Source: Pseudomonadales bacterium (GTDB taxonomy: Bacteria; Pseudomonadota; Gammaproteobacteria; Pseudomonadales; Pseudohongiellaceae). From it: a stretch of DNA of 64,000 nucleotides. This document shows, in pieces, positions 8,983-18,521 of this stretch (positions within the stretch are counted from its first letter, which is position 1; every line of letters begins with the position of its first letter). Position numbers and translations under genes: made by a program. Under the pieces are notes generated by a model, which did no database searches, was not told the origin of the DNA, and worked only from the letters and a program-made list of their open reading frames with translations. The stretch is taken from positions 1,197,001 through 1,261,000 of the forward strand of contig JACKOH010000001.1 of NCBI GenBank assembly GCA_024234395.1, in the 5' to 3' direction.

Positions 8983-9954
8983 ATGACCCGGGTCTCAGAA
9001 CACAGATTCTGCGTCGCACCAATGATGGACTGGACCGACCGGCACGAGCGCAATTTCCTGCGCCTGTTTACGCGTCGCGCCTTCCTGTACACGGAAATGC
9101 TCACCAGTGCGGCGCTGGTAAATGGCGATAGTGATTTTCTGCTGGCTTATGCACCGGAGGAACAGCCGCTGGGAATCCAGCTGGGCGGCAGCGACCCCGT
9201 GGAACTGGCCCGCGCCGCCTCACTTGCCGAACAGGCAGGCTATCGGGAAATCAATCTCAACATCGGTTGCCCGAGTGACCGGGTCCAGTCCGGCCGGTTC
9301 GGCGCCTGCCTGATGCGGGAACCGGAACTGGTGGCCCGCTGCGTCGCCGCCATCCGTGATCGGGTACAGATCCCGGTGACCGTGAAATGCCGGATTGGCG
9401 TCGACGATCAGGACTCGGACGACAACCTCAGCCGGTTCATCGAGCAGGTTGCCGATGCCGGTTGCGAACTGTTCATCATTCATGCGCGAATTGCCGTGTT
9501 GCAGGGATTGACGCCTAAAGAGAATCGCGAAGTGCCGCCGCTTAACTACGCCCGGGTTTATCTGATGAAAGAACGCTTCCCGCACCTGGAGTTGATAATC
9601 AACGGCGGTATTCTCAGTCTCGACGTGGGCCTTGCTCAGTTGACGCACATGGATGGAGTGATGGTGGGACGGGAAGCCTACCACAACCCCTATCTGTTGC
9701 AGCAGGTCGATACCCTGTTCTATGGGCAGCAGCCGCAGGAACAGTCGCGGGTCGAGGCCCTGACCCGGTTTCTCCCCTATGTGGAGCGGGAGTTAGCAGC
9801 CGGTACCGCGCTTCATCATATGACGCGCCACATACTGGGTCTGTTCAAGGGCGTCAGGGGTGGCAAGGCATTCCGTCGTCACCTGAGCGAAAATGCCACC
9901 CGCAGCAATGCCGGAATTGAGGTTTTACTTGATGCCATGTCTTACGTAAGCTAA
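8983..9954 (+). CDS. dusA: tRNA-dihydrouridine(20/20a) synthase DusA
   Basis: FMN-dependent reduction of uridine in the tRNA D-loop. The N-terminus VAPMMDWTDRHERNFLRLF and FLYTEM are diagnostic of DusA rather than DusB or DusC. The catalytic Cys is in NLNIGCPSDRVQSGRFGACL. Also present are PVTVKCRIGVDDQDS, SPKENRE-type TPKENREVPPL and DGVMVGREAYHNP. One oddity is HARIAVLQGL where DusA proteins that I know read HARKAWLSGL: the conserved basic residue after HAR is replaced by Ile. It has 323 residues, normal length. Confidence 0.93.
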   Translation: MTRVSEHRFCVAPMMDWTDRHERNFLRLFTRRAFLYTEMLTSAALVNGDSDFLLAYAPEEQPLGIQLGGSDPVELARAASLAEQAGYREINLNIGCPSDRVQSGRFGACLMREPELVARCVAAIRDRVQIPVTVKCRIGVDDQDSDDNLSRFIEQVADAGCELFIIHARIAVLQGLTPKENREVPPLNYARVYLMKERFPHLELIINGGILSLDVGLAQLTHMDGVMVGREAYHNPYLLQQVDTLFYGQQPQEQSRVEALTRFLPYVERELAAGTALHHMTRHILGLFKGVRGGKAFRRHLSENATRSNAGIEVLLDAMSYVS

Positions 9955-10023
9955 CACGCTGTCAACAAAGTCCAGCACCACCTTCCCACCGGGTCCCGAC
10001 GCTGTCCAGGATTACATCACCCC

Positions 10024-10485
10024 ATGTTTGAATTGCTGAAAAACCTGTTCGACCAGAAGCTTAACAGCGCATCCGCCACCGATGAATCGCAGCGTCTGAA
10101 AGCGTTCGAACTGGCAGGCGCGGCTCTGATGGTCGAATTGATGGAGAGTGATTACAACCTCGACTCGCGAGAGTCCAGGGAATTCGACCGGGTTCTGCAG
10201 GAAACCTTCGGGCTTGCCCGGGAGGAAGTGGACAAGATTGTCGCGCTGGCCCGCCAGACCGCTCAGGACTCGACATCTCTGTATGAATTTACCCGCCTCA
10301 TTAACGACAACTACAGCTACGAGGACAAGGTTGGCCTGATTCAGAACTTGTGGCGACTTGCCTTTGCGGATGACGATCTGGATAAATACGAAGAGAGCCT
10401 GATCCGCCAGATCGCCGATCTCATCTACGTCAGTCACAGCGATTTCATCCAGGCCAAGCTGCGGGTGCGGGGCCACGATTCGTGA
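10024..10485 (+). CDS. TerB-like protein
   Basis: Small cytoplasmic all-helical protein of 153 residues related to the TerB (tellurite resistance/co-chaperone-like) fold. The pattern is an acidic helix set: ALMVELMESDYNLDSRES, then LWRLAFADDDLDKYEESLIR, where paired acidic residues correspond to the metal-binding site of the family. Stand-alone TerB proteins of this size are common in proteobacterial cores and usually have no tellurite phenotype. The start ATG at 10024 is 69 bp downstream of dusA, so co-transcription is possible. Confidence 0.8.
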   Translation: MFELLKNLFDQKLNSASATDESQRLKAFELAGAALMVELMESDYNLDSRESREFDRVLQETFGLAREEVDKIVALARQTAQDSTSLYEFTRLINDNYSYEDKVGLIQNLWRLAFADDDLDKYEESLIRQIADLIYVSHSDFIQAKLRVRGHDS

Positions 10486-10546
10486 AGTTTCCTTAAACCA
10501 GTCTTTGAATTCCGAAATTTAACCAACCGCTTCAGGAACGGGCACT

Positions 10547-10627
10547 AATAGGGACAGTCCCTATTTCATAGTGGCCCCGACAAAAAATAGGGACAGTCCC
10601 TATTTCATAAGGGACTGTCCCTATTTT
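10547..10627. repeat. Cluster of three palindromic GGGACAGTCCC elements
   Basis: Two direct copies (10547-10570 and 10586-10609) of a 24-bp unit centred on the palindrome ATAGGGACAGTCCCTAT, followed by one inverted copy (10607-10627). Each unit can fold as a hairpin, and neighbouring units can pair with each other. It lies between the convergent terB-like and mlaA-like genes, where it could also act as a bidirectional terminator. Similar GGGACAGTCCC elements are familiar as dispersed intergenic repeats in gammaproteobacteria. Confidence 0.8.
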
Positions 10628-10670
10628 GGGCGCTATTTTAGAGGGGCGGCCTGGCAGGGTGCGGGGTGGT

Positions 10671-11378
10671 CTAGAAGTCCCCGAACTCGTCTTCGACTTC
10701 GCCGTCGCTGATCAGGTATTCCCGACGCTGCAGGTAGGCTTCCCGCACGAAGATGTACTCGTCGCCGAATACCAGTTCGTCGAAGGCCAGCACCCCGGCC
10801 CGGGCGCTGGTGTTTTCGAGCACGTACATGGGAACTCCCACCTCGGAATCGCCGTAGAAGAACGGATTAAAGGCGATGCCCAGCATCCACCCGAAGGCAT
10901 CCCGCACCGTACTGGGACCCACGGTGGGAATGATCACGTAGGGGCCGGCAGGAATTCCCCAGGCACCGAAAGTTTGACCGAAGTCTTCGTCGTTCTTGTC
11001 CAGCCCGATCGGCGTCGCCACGTCGATCAGACCCACCACACCGATGGTGGTATTGAGCAGGACCCTGGCCGAGTCGCTGGCCGCGGCCTCCAGCTTTAAC
11101 TGCAGCAGGTCATTGATCGCGACGGACAGGTCATCGATATTGCTGAAGAAGTTACCTACCCCCTGCTGCAGGATGGGCGGCGTGACATTCGCGTAGATCG
11201 TGGCAACCGGCTTGATAATCAGCGTGTCGAAGAAATCGTTGAACTGGTAAAGCTGACGATTGGCCGTTTCCCAGGGGTCGGCCGCCAGGGCATTGTTGGC
11301 TCCAAACAGAATACCCAGGCACAGCAGACAGGCCGCTACCCGGTTATGAGAACTCAGCTGTTGAGTCAATGTGCGCAC
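10671..11378 (-). CDS. mlaA: MlaA/VacJ family protein
   Basis: Outer-membrane component of the Mla phospholipid retrograde pathway. Characteristic MlaA stretches are WETANRQLYQFND, IDDLSVAINDLLQLK, TTIGVVGLIDVATPIG, EDFGQTFGAWGIPAGPYVIIP and GPSTVRDAFGWM. I chose the GTG at 11376-11378, with GGAG about 8 nt upstream; the longer open frame to 11438 adds an unlikely N-terminus. The signal peptide ends near ANNALA-AD. I do not see a clean lipobox, so it may be cleaved by signal peptidase I rather than lipidated, unlike most MlaA. Other mla genes are not adjacent. The 11379-11666 gap shows nothing recognisable. Confidence 0.88.
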   Translation of the reverse strand: MRTLTQQLSSHNRVAACLLCLGILFGANNALAADPWETANRQLYQFNDFFDTLIIKPVATIYANVTPPILQQGVGNFFSNIDDLSVAINDLLQLKLEAAASDSARVLLNTTIGVVGLIDVATPIGLDKNDEDFGQTFGAWGIPAGPYVIIPTVGPSTVRDAFGWMLGIAFNPFFYGDSEVGVPMYVLENTSARAGVLAFDELVFGDEYIFVREAYLQRREYLISDGEVEDEFGDF

Positions 11379-11666
11379 ATGATCTCCATGTCTGTCCCGG
11401 CACCCTCGAATGATCGCCGTCCTGCAATCAGACTTCAATCTTCAGATAAATGAAAGCGAGAGGTCTCGAGAGCAGACCGGGAAAGGAATGAATTCGTCCA
11501 GAAAACCGCTTGAACGTGCTGATAGTTTAAGTTTTTTTACAGGAGCCGCCAAGCACCCAGCGCACAAGCTGCGAACCAGCCCCACAAAAAAAGACTGATG
11601 GCAGGTCGTGGCTGCGCCCGCTTGTCCCGCAATTCGGCAATGTCTGCACAGTGTCCAGCAGACTTT

Positions 11667-14600
11667 CTAGTGCCCGGAAGCATTGATTTGCTGCCACAAG
11701 CGATCCAGCCGTTTGGCCGAAACCGGAATCCTGGTACGTAACTGCTGGGCGAACAAAGAGACTCTAAATTCCTCGATCATCCAACGAAAAGACAATAATT
11801 CCTCGCTATCTTCCACAAACGCGTTCAGTGAACTATAGCCTTTGCGATCCAGGCGCAGCAGTCTCTCCCAATACGGGCTCAGCTCACCGGCCAACTCCTC
11901 ATCGCGCTCTTTCTGGCCTGCCCGCTCCAGGCGATAGTCGATGGCCTGCAGGTAGCGAGGGAATTCCCTGAGCCACTCGAAGGGCACCGTGTACAGAAAT
12001 TCATCATCAAGCAGATTCTCAAGCTGCGATTCTATCTCATTGAATAAATGCGCATTATTCCTCTCCAAACCCTTCAGGGCCTGGCGAAGGGCGAAGTAGC
12101 GCTCGATGAGTTTTCCCAGCACGCCGGTCAGTTGCCCGGCCACCTCATAAAGGCTGGCCTTATGGTCCTGCAACTGTTTTTCAAACCCGGCGGCATCGCG
12201 AGGTAACGATGACCGAACCTCAAAGCACTGGCTGTAAACTGCAAAGACAAAGGCCTCGGCAACTTCCTTACCTGACAGCAATGGTGGCAACCGCAGCCCC
12301 CAGGCGCGCTGTTGCTTGAGGAACTCCCGGCTCAGGTCCCTGGCCTGCTGTGCGGTTCTGAGCCGAAACAGCCGCACCAGACCGCGCCTGGTCTGACGGA
12401 CAGCACGCCGCCGGTCTTCGTAAAGGCGCACCGAAACCGATTCCAGATCATCGACCAGGGCAGGAAAACGGATCAGTTTGAGCTGCTGGCCCACCTCGAC
12501 CTGTTCCGGCAGGCTGTCCAGTTCCCAATCGGTCATCCCTTCCCTTTCCAGAGGATGGGGAGCAGCCCGGTTTTCCGTCTTGAGGGTTGCGCGTATCCGG
12601 CTGTCACCGGACAGTTTTTTCTGCAATTCCACCAGATCGGAGCCACTTTCCAGAATCTTTCCGGCGCTGTCGGTCACCCGTATTTTTACCTTCAGGTATT
12701 CCGGAACATCGCCCAGGGCAAGCAGCTCGGGGCCAATTTCCACTCCCTTTAGGCGCCGGGCCTGTTCGCACAGCACGGTCCGGAGCTCGGTGTCCTGTCG
12801 TCCCGGGTCCAGGCCTTCCAGAGCCCGGTCAACAAAATCAGGGATCGGGATCAAATGTTTGCGGACAGCCTTGGGCAGGGTCTTCAACAACTGTATGCTT
12901 CGCTCCCGCAATTGCCCTGGAATCGCCCAATCCAGGTCTCTCTGGGTCAATTGGCCGATCAGTGGCGCGGGCACATCGATGGTGGCCCCGTCGGCATCGG
13001 AGCCCGGCCGGAACTGGTAGTTCACCGACAGCGGGTTATTGTGCAACGTAGCACGGTCTGGAAAATCCCGTTTCAGGGCTTCACGATCGGTATCCGGTAA
13101 CAAATCCTCAAGCTGCATTTTCAGCAGTTCACTGTTAGTCTTCTGGGCTTTCCGGTACCAGCGAATCAACGAAGCACGGTCAATAACCCACTCCGGCAGC
13201 CTGCTGTCGTAGAACTCCTGCAGTCGGCGCTCATCGAGGAACACTGCCTGTTTACGTACCTTCTCCTCCTGCTTCTCCAGATTGAGACGCAACTGGCGGT
13301 TGTGGCGGGCAAAAGGCAGGTCGGTCTCCAGTTGCTGATCAACCAGACCGTCCCGGATGAACAGCTCCCGACAGGTGGTCGGGTCGATATCGCCGTAGGA
13401 GACCTGGCGCTTCTCGATAATCGCCAGACCGTACAGCGTGATTTTTTCGTAGGCCATCACCCGTTGTTGTTTCCGGCTCCAGTGGGGTTGAGTCCAGGAA
13501 CGGCGAACCAGGTGTCCGGCAACCGTTTCAATCCACTCCGGTTCCACTCGGGCCGCCGACGCCGAATAAGCCTGCGCAGTCTCGAATATCTCGCCACTGA
13601 CAATCCACTTCGGCGGTCGGGAGGCCAGTGCCGATGACGGCAACAGGCGGAATTTCCGATTCCTGCTGCCCAGGTACTCACTGCCTTCCGTTCTGCATCC
13701 GACCTGATTCAGGGACCCCACCAGCAGGGCCGTATGAACATCCCGGTAACTGCCTTCCGAACGGTTCAGATTCATCTTGAGCTGATGACAAAGCCCCAGC
13801 AACTGCCGATGGGTCTCCCGCCACTCCCGCATGCGGATAAAAGACAGAAAGTTCTGCGCGCAGTATTTGCGCAGGCGGGACTGGCTGAGCTCCTGTCGCT
13901 GGGTTTCGTATCGGTCCCAGAGCTTGACCAGGCTCAGGAAGTCCGACTCCGGGTGATCAAAGGCAGCATGTTTCTCCCTGGCTGCCTGACGTTTGTCGGC
14001 CGGCGTTTCCCTGGGGTCCTGAATACTCAGCGCACTGACGATGACAGCCACCTCGTTGAGACTGCCATTTCGCCCGGCGGCGATCAGCATCCTCGCCAGG
14101 CGTGGGTCGACAGGCAGGCGCGCCATGGTGCGTCCGATTTCGGTCAACTGCTGACGCGCATCTATGGCGCCCAGTTCAAACAACAGCTTGTAGCCGTCGT
14201 TGACAGCCTTGTTTTCCGGCGGCTCGATAAAAGGAAATTCACTCACTTCACCGAGGCGCAGATACAGCATCTGCAGAATCACTGCCGCCAGATTGGTCCG
14301 CTTGATTTCCGGATCGGTGAAGGCAGGCCGCGACTGGAAGTCAGCCTCTGAATACAGCCGGATACACACGCCCTCGGCGACCCGACCGCAACGCCCGGCC
14401 CGTTGCCGGGCACTGGCCTGCGACACCGGTTCAATAGGCAGGCGCTGAATCTTGCTATGCACACTGTAACGACTGATACGGGCCAGGCCGGTATCGATAA
14501 CATAGCGAATTCCCGGCACGGTCAGCGAGGTTTCCGCGATGTTGGTGGCAAGTATGATCCGGCGACCGCTGTGCGGGCGGAAAATCTTGACCTGATCAGC

Positions 14601-15629
14601 CTGCCTCAGGCGGGCATAGAGCGGCAGCACCTCGGTGTCCCGAAACTGTTGCTTACGGATCCGCAAGGCAGTCTCACGTATTTCCTTCTCGCTGCTGAAA
14701 AATACCAGTACGTCTCCCGGGCCGGTTCGCCTGCGGTCCAGCCGCTCGATTTCCCGTAACGCAGAAATCACCGCCTCGCCCTGCAGATCGTCGTCGACAC
14801 CGTCACGCTGTTCGTTCTGTCCATCGACGGGCGCATAGACGATCTCCACCGGGTAAGTACGTCCGGAAACAGAAATGATGGGGGCGCCATTGAAATGCGC
14901 AGCAAACTTTTCCACGTCGATGGTGGCGGAGGTGATAATGACCTTAAGATCCGGCCGGCGTGGCAGCAACTGCTTGAGAAATCCCAGAATGAAATCGATA
15001 TTGAGGCTGCGTTCATGGGCCTCGTCGATAATCAGGACCTCGTAGCTGTTGAGAAAGCGGTCGCGCTGGATTTCATTCAGCAGGATCCCGTCGGTCATCA
15101 GCTTGAGGTAACTGGAGTCACCGGTCTGGTCACTGAATCGAATCTGGTAACCCACACCGGAACCGATTTCGGTTCCCAGTTCTTCCGCGATGCGATTGGC
15201 TACAGAAATAGCGGCCAGTCGCCTCGGCTGGGTATGACCGATCAGTCCATATCTGCCGAGCCCGGCTTTGAGGCACAGTTTCGGAAGCTGTGTGGTTTTA
15301 CCCGAGCCGGTTTCCCCCGCCACCACGATCACCTGGTGATTGCGGATCAGTTCGATAATTTCAGCAGCCCGGGTACTGACCGGAAGCGACTCAGGCAACT
15401 CAATCCGCGCCGGAACCTGCTGCCAGCGGGACCGGCATTTTTCCTGCGAGCGTTCGATGGCCTTCTGCAACTGACTGAGCTTCGCCTGCCTGGATTCAGC
15501 GTCGCGTTTTTCCCGGCCGAGACTGTGAAGTTCACGTAAGAAACGATGGCGGTCCGACAGCGCGCACTCGGAAATTGCGTTTTCGAGTTCGCTGACCAGC
15601 GTATCACCTGCTGACGAAAGTTTGTTCAC
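11667..15629 (-). CDS. hrpA: ATP-dependent RNA helicase HrpA
   Basis: Long bacterial DEAH-box helicase, 1320 residues, matching the usual HrpA length of about 1300. Walker A GETGSGKT is at residues 105-112, DEAH at 202-205, and SAT in ITSATIDVEKF near residue 236. The helicase C motif 'QRAGRCGRV' follows, then the OB-fold region and the long C-terminal domain specific to HrpA. It acts in the cytoplasm; family members help resolve stalled ribosomes and mRNA structure. Followed 18 bp upstream by fadD in the same direction. Confidence 0.95.
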   Translation of the reverse strand: MNKLSSAGDTLVSELENAISECALSDRHRFLRELHSLGREKRDAESRQAKLSQLQKAIERSQEKCRSRWQQVPARIELPESLPVSTRAAEIIELIRNHQVIVVAGETGSGKTTQLPKLCLKAGLGRYGLIGHTQPRRLAAISVANRIAEELGTEIGSGVGYQIRFSDQTGDSSYLKLMTDGILLNEIQRDRFLNSYEVLIIDEAHERSLNIDFILGFLKQLLPRRPDLKVIITSATIDVEKFAAHFNGAPIISVSGRTYPVEIVYAPVDGQNEQRDGVDDDLQGEAVISALREIERLDRRRTGPGDVLVFFSSEKEIRETALRIRKQQFRDTEVLPLYARLRQADQVKIFRPHSGRRIILATNIAETSLTVPGIRYVIDTGLARISRYSVHSKIQRLPIEPVSQASARQRAGRCGRVAEGVCIRLYSEADFQSRPAFTDPEIKRTNLAAVILQMLYLRLGEVSEFPFIEPPENKAVNDGYKLLFELGAIDARQQLTEIGRTMARLPVDPRLARMLIAAGRNGSLNEVAVIVSALSIQDPRETPADKRQAAREKHAAFDHPESDFLSLVKLWDRYETQRQELSQSRLRKYCAQNFLSFIRMREWRETHRQLLGLCHQLKMNLNRSEGSYRDVHTALLVGSLNQVGCRTEGSEYLGSRNRKFRLLPSSALASRPPKWIVSGEIFETAQAYSASAARVEPEWIETVAGHLVRRSWTQPHWSRKQQRVMAYEKITLYGLAIIEKRQVSYGDIDPTTCRELFIRDGLVDQQLETDLPFARHNRQLRLNLEKQEEKVRKQAVFLDERRLQEFYDSRLPEWVIDRASLIRWYRKAQKTNSELLKMQLEDLLPDTDREALKRDFPDRATLHNNPLSVNYQFRPGSDADGATIDVPAPLIGQLTQRDLDWAIPGQLRERSIQLLKTLPKAVRKHLIPIPDFVDRALEGLDPGRQDTELRTVLCEQARRLKGVEIGPELLALGDVPEYLKVKIRVTDSAGKILESGSDLVELQKKLSGDSRIRATLKTENRAAPHPLEREGMTDWELDSLPEQVEVGQQLKLIRFPALVDDLESVSVRLYEDRRRAVRQTRRGLVRLFRLRTAQQARDLSREFLKQQRAWGLRLPPLLSGKEVAEAFVFAVYSQCFEVRSSLPRDAAGFEKQLQDHKASLYEVAGQLTGVLGKLIERYFALRQALKGLERNNAHLFNEIESQLENLLDDEFLYTVPFEWLREFPRYLQAIDYRLERAGQKERDEELAGELSPYWERLLRLDRKGYSSLNAFVEDSEELLSFRWMIEEFRVSLFAQQLRTRIPVSAKRLDRLWQQINASGH

Positions 15630-15647
15630 GCCGGTACCGCTAATCCG

Positions 15648-17312
15648 TTATTGCTGTGCTTCACGAGAATGGTTGTCACGCAATTCCCGGCGCAGCACCT
15701 TGCCGATGTTGGATTTAGGCAACTCGTCGGTAAAACAGATACGTCGTGGCAGCTTGTAGGGAGTCAGCCCCTGGCGACAGAAATCCTTGAGTACCTTCTC
15801 ATTGAGCTGACTGCCTGGCCGGGTAACCACGTAAAGAACTACCGCTTCACCGCTCTGCTCGTCCGGAACCCCGATGGCGGCACTTTCCAGCACCTCGGGA
15901 TGGCTGTTTACATACTCCTCGATTTCCCCCGGAATCACGTTGAAACCCGAGACCAGGATCATGTCTTTCTTGCGGTCAATAATCCTGATGTAGCCCTCGG
16001 CATCAATCTGCACAAAATCTCCGGATTTGAACCAGCCATCTGCCGTCAGAACCGCTTGCGTATCCTGTTCTTTCTGCCAGTAGCCCTGCATAACCTGAGG
16101 ACCGCGAATCCACAATTCACCGATTTCCCCGGTAGCCAGTGACCGGCCTTCTTCGTCTACCGCTTTTACTTCAGTTGCAGCAACCGGAAGACCCACGGTT
16201 CCGGGCCGATTGTGACTCGGCGCGTTAACCGACACCACCGGCGAGCACTCGGTCAGGCCATACCCTTCATAGACAGGACACCCGGTCACTTCCTCCCATT
16301 CTCTCATCACCCGCTGCGACAACGGCATCCCGCCGGCACCACAGAAATTCAGGCTGCTGAAATCAATCTGCCTGAGCTCGGGGCGCTGTAATAAGGCAAG
16401 GAACAGCGTATTGATGCCGACGAAGCCGCTGATCCGTTCGTTGCTGAGAATTTTCAATACCGAATCCAGGTCGCGGGGATTTGGAATCAGGCGATTATGG
16501 TTACCCGCATAGGGCATGACCACGCAATGCAGTAGAAACGCATAACTGTGATACATGGGCAGCGGCGCCGCGATATTCTCGACGCCATCATTCATCACTT
16601 CCATGCCCCGAATCCGAAACTGCATCATATTGGCCAGCAGATTAGCATGGGAGAGCATCACGCCTTTCGCATAGCCGGTGGTTCCTCCCGTATAGAGTAT
16701 CAGTGCCGCGTCGTGATCCCGACCTGGCGCCTCCGGGATCGACGCGCCGGATTTCCCCCCGGCAGCGAGAGCCGCTCGAAAACTGATGGCTCCGTCAAGC
16801 CGGTAGGAAGGGACCAGCTTTTTCAGATATTTTGCTCCCAGGTTGATTACCAGGCGCTGCCAGGCAGGCTGCAGGTCACCCAGTTCCGTGACGACTATCT
16901 GCCTGATCTGTGTATCAGCCAGGACTTCCTCCAGCTTGTCGCAGAAATTGGCCAGGATAATTATTCCTTTCACGCCGGCATCCGCGAATTGGTGGCGCAT
17001 TTCCCTGGCCGTATAGAGAGGATTGGTATTTACCACGATCAACCCGGCCTTGAGTGCACCGTAGACAGCCACCGGGAACTGCAGCAGATTGGGCAGTTGA
17101 ATTGCGATGCGGTCGCCCGGCTCGAGAGTGGAAGTCTCCACCAGGTAACGGGCGAAGGAATCGCTCAGCCGGTCGAGATCCCGATAGGTCAGGGTTCTGG
17201 AAAAACAGGTGTAGGCCGGATGATCCGCATAGTTACTGACTGCATGTTCCAGCACATCCAGCAGCGAGTGGTATCGGGTGGGATCAAATTCGCCGCTCAG
17301 CGTCTCGGCCAT
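15648..17312 (-). CDS. fadD: Long-chain fatty acid--CoA ligase
   Basis: Activates fatty acids to acyl-CoA for beta-oxidation. It has 554 residues. The AMP-binding P-loop LILYTGGTTGYAKG is near residue 210, then GYGLTECSPVV and the C-terminal GWFKSGDFVQID and KDMILVSGFNV motifs typical of FadD. The ATG at 17310-17312 has AAGGAG about 5 nt upstream; the open frame continues to a TTG at 17327 but that codon overlaps the ribosome-binding site. It fits functionally with the thiolase/FadJ-like operon at 29.5-34.8 kb. Confidence 0.95.
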   Translation of the reverse strand: MAETLSGEFDPTRYHSLLDVLEHAVSNYADHPAYTCFSRTLTYRDLDRLSDSFARYLVETSTLEPGDRIAIQLPNLLQFPVAVYGALKAGLIVVNTNPLYTAREMRHQFADAGVKGIIILANFCDKLEEVLADTQIRQIVVTELGDLQPAWQRLVINLGAKYLKKLVPSYRLDGAISFRAALAAGGKSGASIPEAPGRDHDAALILYTGGTTGYAKGVMLSHANLLANMMQFRIRGMEVMNDGVENIAAPLPMYHSYAFLLHCVVMPYAGNHNRLIPNPRDLDSVLKILSNERISGFVGINTLFLALLQRPELRQIDFSSLNFCGAGGMPLSQRVMREWEEVTGCPVYEGYGLTECSPVVSVNAPSHNRPGTVGLPVAATEVKAVDEEGRSLATGEIGELWIRGPQVMQGYWQKEQDTQAVLTADGWFKSGDFVQIDAEGYIRIIDRKKDMILVSGFNVIPGEIEEYVNSHPEVLESAAIGVPDEQSGEAVVLYVVTRPGSQLNEKVLKDFCRQGLTPYKLPRRICFTDELPKSNIGKVLRRELRDNHSREAQQ

Positions 17313-17342
17313 GGATACTCCTTGCAATCTCGACGGGTGACT

Positions 17343-18521
17343 TTAGTGCGCCAGCCGGGACATGGCTTCTTCCAGTCCCTGGACGGTCAGTGGAAACATG
17401 CGGTCCTCAACCAGCTGACGAACAATATCGATTGAATAGCTGTGTTGCCAGTAATCCCTGGGTGTGGGATTAAGCCATACCAGGTGTTCGAAAGTCTCGC
17501 TGACCCGTTGCATCCAGACGGCACCCGCTTCTTCGTTATAGTGCTCGATACTGCCGCCGGTATGGGTGATTTCATAAGGGGCCATGGTGGCATCACCGAC
17601 AAAAATTACCTTGTAATCCGCCGCATACTTGTGAAGGATGTCCCAGGTCGAGGTGGTTTCAGCCAGACGCCGGTGACTGCGGGTCCAGACCGAATCATAA
17701 AGGAAGTTGTGGAAGTAGAAATATTTCAGGTGTTTGAATTCCGACCTGGCCGCTGAAAAAAGCTCCTCGCAGACCCGGATGTGGGGATCCATGGATCCTC
17801 CCACGTCGAAAAATAACAGTACCTTGACCGCATTGTGACGCTCGGGAACCATCCTGATATCCAACAGCCCGGCATTCCTGGCGGTGGAACTGATGGTGTC
17901 ATCCATGTCCAGCTCCTCCACTGCTCCGGTGCGGGCAAACCGACGCAGTCTGCGCAGAGCCATTTTCAGATTGCGGGTACCCAGTTCCACATTGTCGTCC
18001 AGATCGCGGAAATTGCGCCGATCCCAGACTTTGACCGCACGCTGATTCCGGGATTCATCCTGGCCGATGCGGATGCCCTCCGGGTTGTACCCGTATGCGC
18101 CGAACGGCGACGTCCCACCGGTACCGATCCACTTGCTGCCACCCTGATGCCTTTTCTTCTGCTCTTCCATGCGCTTGCGGAATTCTTCCAGCAGTTTTTC
18201 GAAACCGCCCAGCGCCTGGATACGTGCCTTTTCCTCTTCACTGAGCATCGATTCAAACTGTTTCTGCAGCCAGTGTTCCGGAATCTGGTAGCGGGACAGT
18301 TCGTCCATCAATTCAACATTTTCAAAATAGCGGGCAAAGGCCCTGTCGAATTTGTCAAAATTCTTTTCATCCTTGACCATGCACAGGCGTGACAGATAAT
18401 AAAACTGATCGATATCGGCGAACGCCAGATTCTTCTCAAGACATTCCAGCAACGCGAAATGTTCTGTCAGAGTGACCGGTAACCTTTCGGCACGGAGAGT
18501 CATGAAAAAATTGATCAGCAT
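17343..18521 (-). CDS. VWA domain protein, CoxE-like
   Basis: Protein of 392 residues with a C-terminal von Willebrand A domain; the metal site motif FFDVGGSMDPHI (DxGxS type) lies near residue 240, and DATMAPYEI near 325. The N-terminal half is charged and helical with a low-complexity stretch around EEQKKRHQGGSKW. Its start overlaps the moxR stop by one base (TGATG). MoxR ATPase plus VWA/CoxE pairs act as chaperone-like modules that mature or insert metal into client enzymes. No obvious client gene is adjacent, so its target is unknown. Confidence 0.85.
   Translation of the reverse strand: MLINFFMTLRAERLPVTLTEHFALLECLEKNLAFADIDQFYYLSRLCMVKDEKNFDKFDRAFARYFENVELMDELSRYQIPEHWLQKQFESMLSEEEKARIQALGGFEKLLEEFRKRMEEQKKRHQGGSKWIGTGGTSPFGAYGYNPEGIRIGQDESRNQRAVKVWDRRNFRDLDDNVELGTRNLKMALRRLRRFARTGAVEELDMDDTISSTARNAGLLDIRMVPERHNAVKVLLFFDVGGSMDPHIRVCEELFSAARSEFKHLKYFYFHNFLYDSVWTRSHRRLAETTSTWDILHKYAADYKVIFVGDATMAPYEITHTGGSIEHYNEEAGAVWMQRVSETFEHLVWLNPTPRDYWQHSYSIDIVRQLVEDRMFPLTVQGLEEAMSRLAH

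Noticed and set aside
8983..9954. Initial reading as DusC
   Set aside because: VAPMMDWTDRHERNF, FLYTEM and the TPKENRE segment match DusA, so DusC was dropped.
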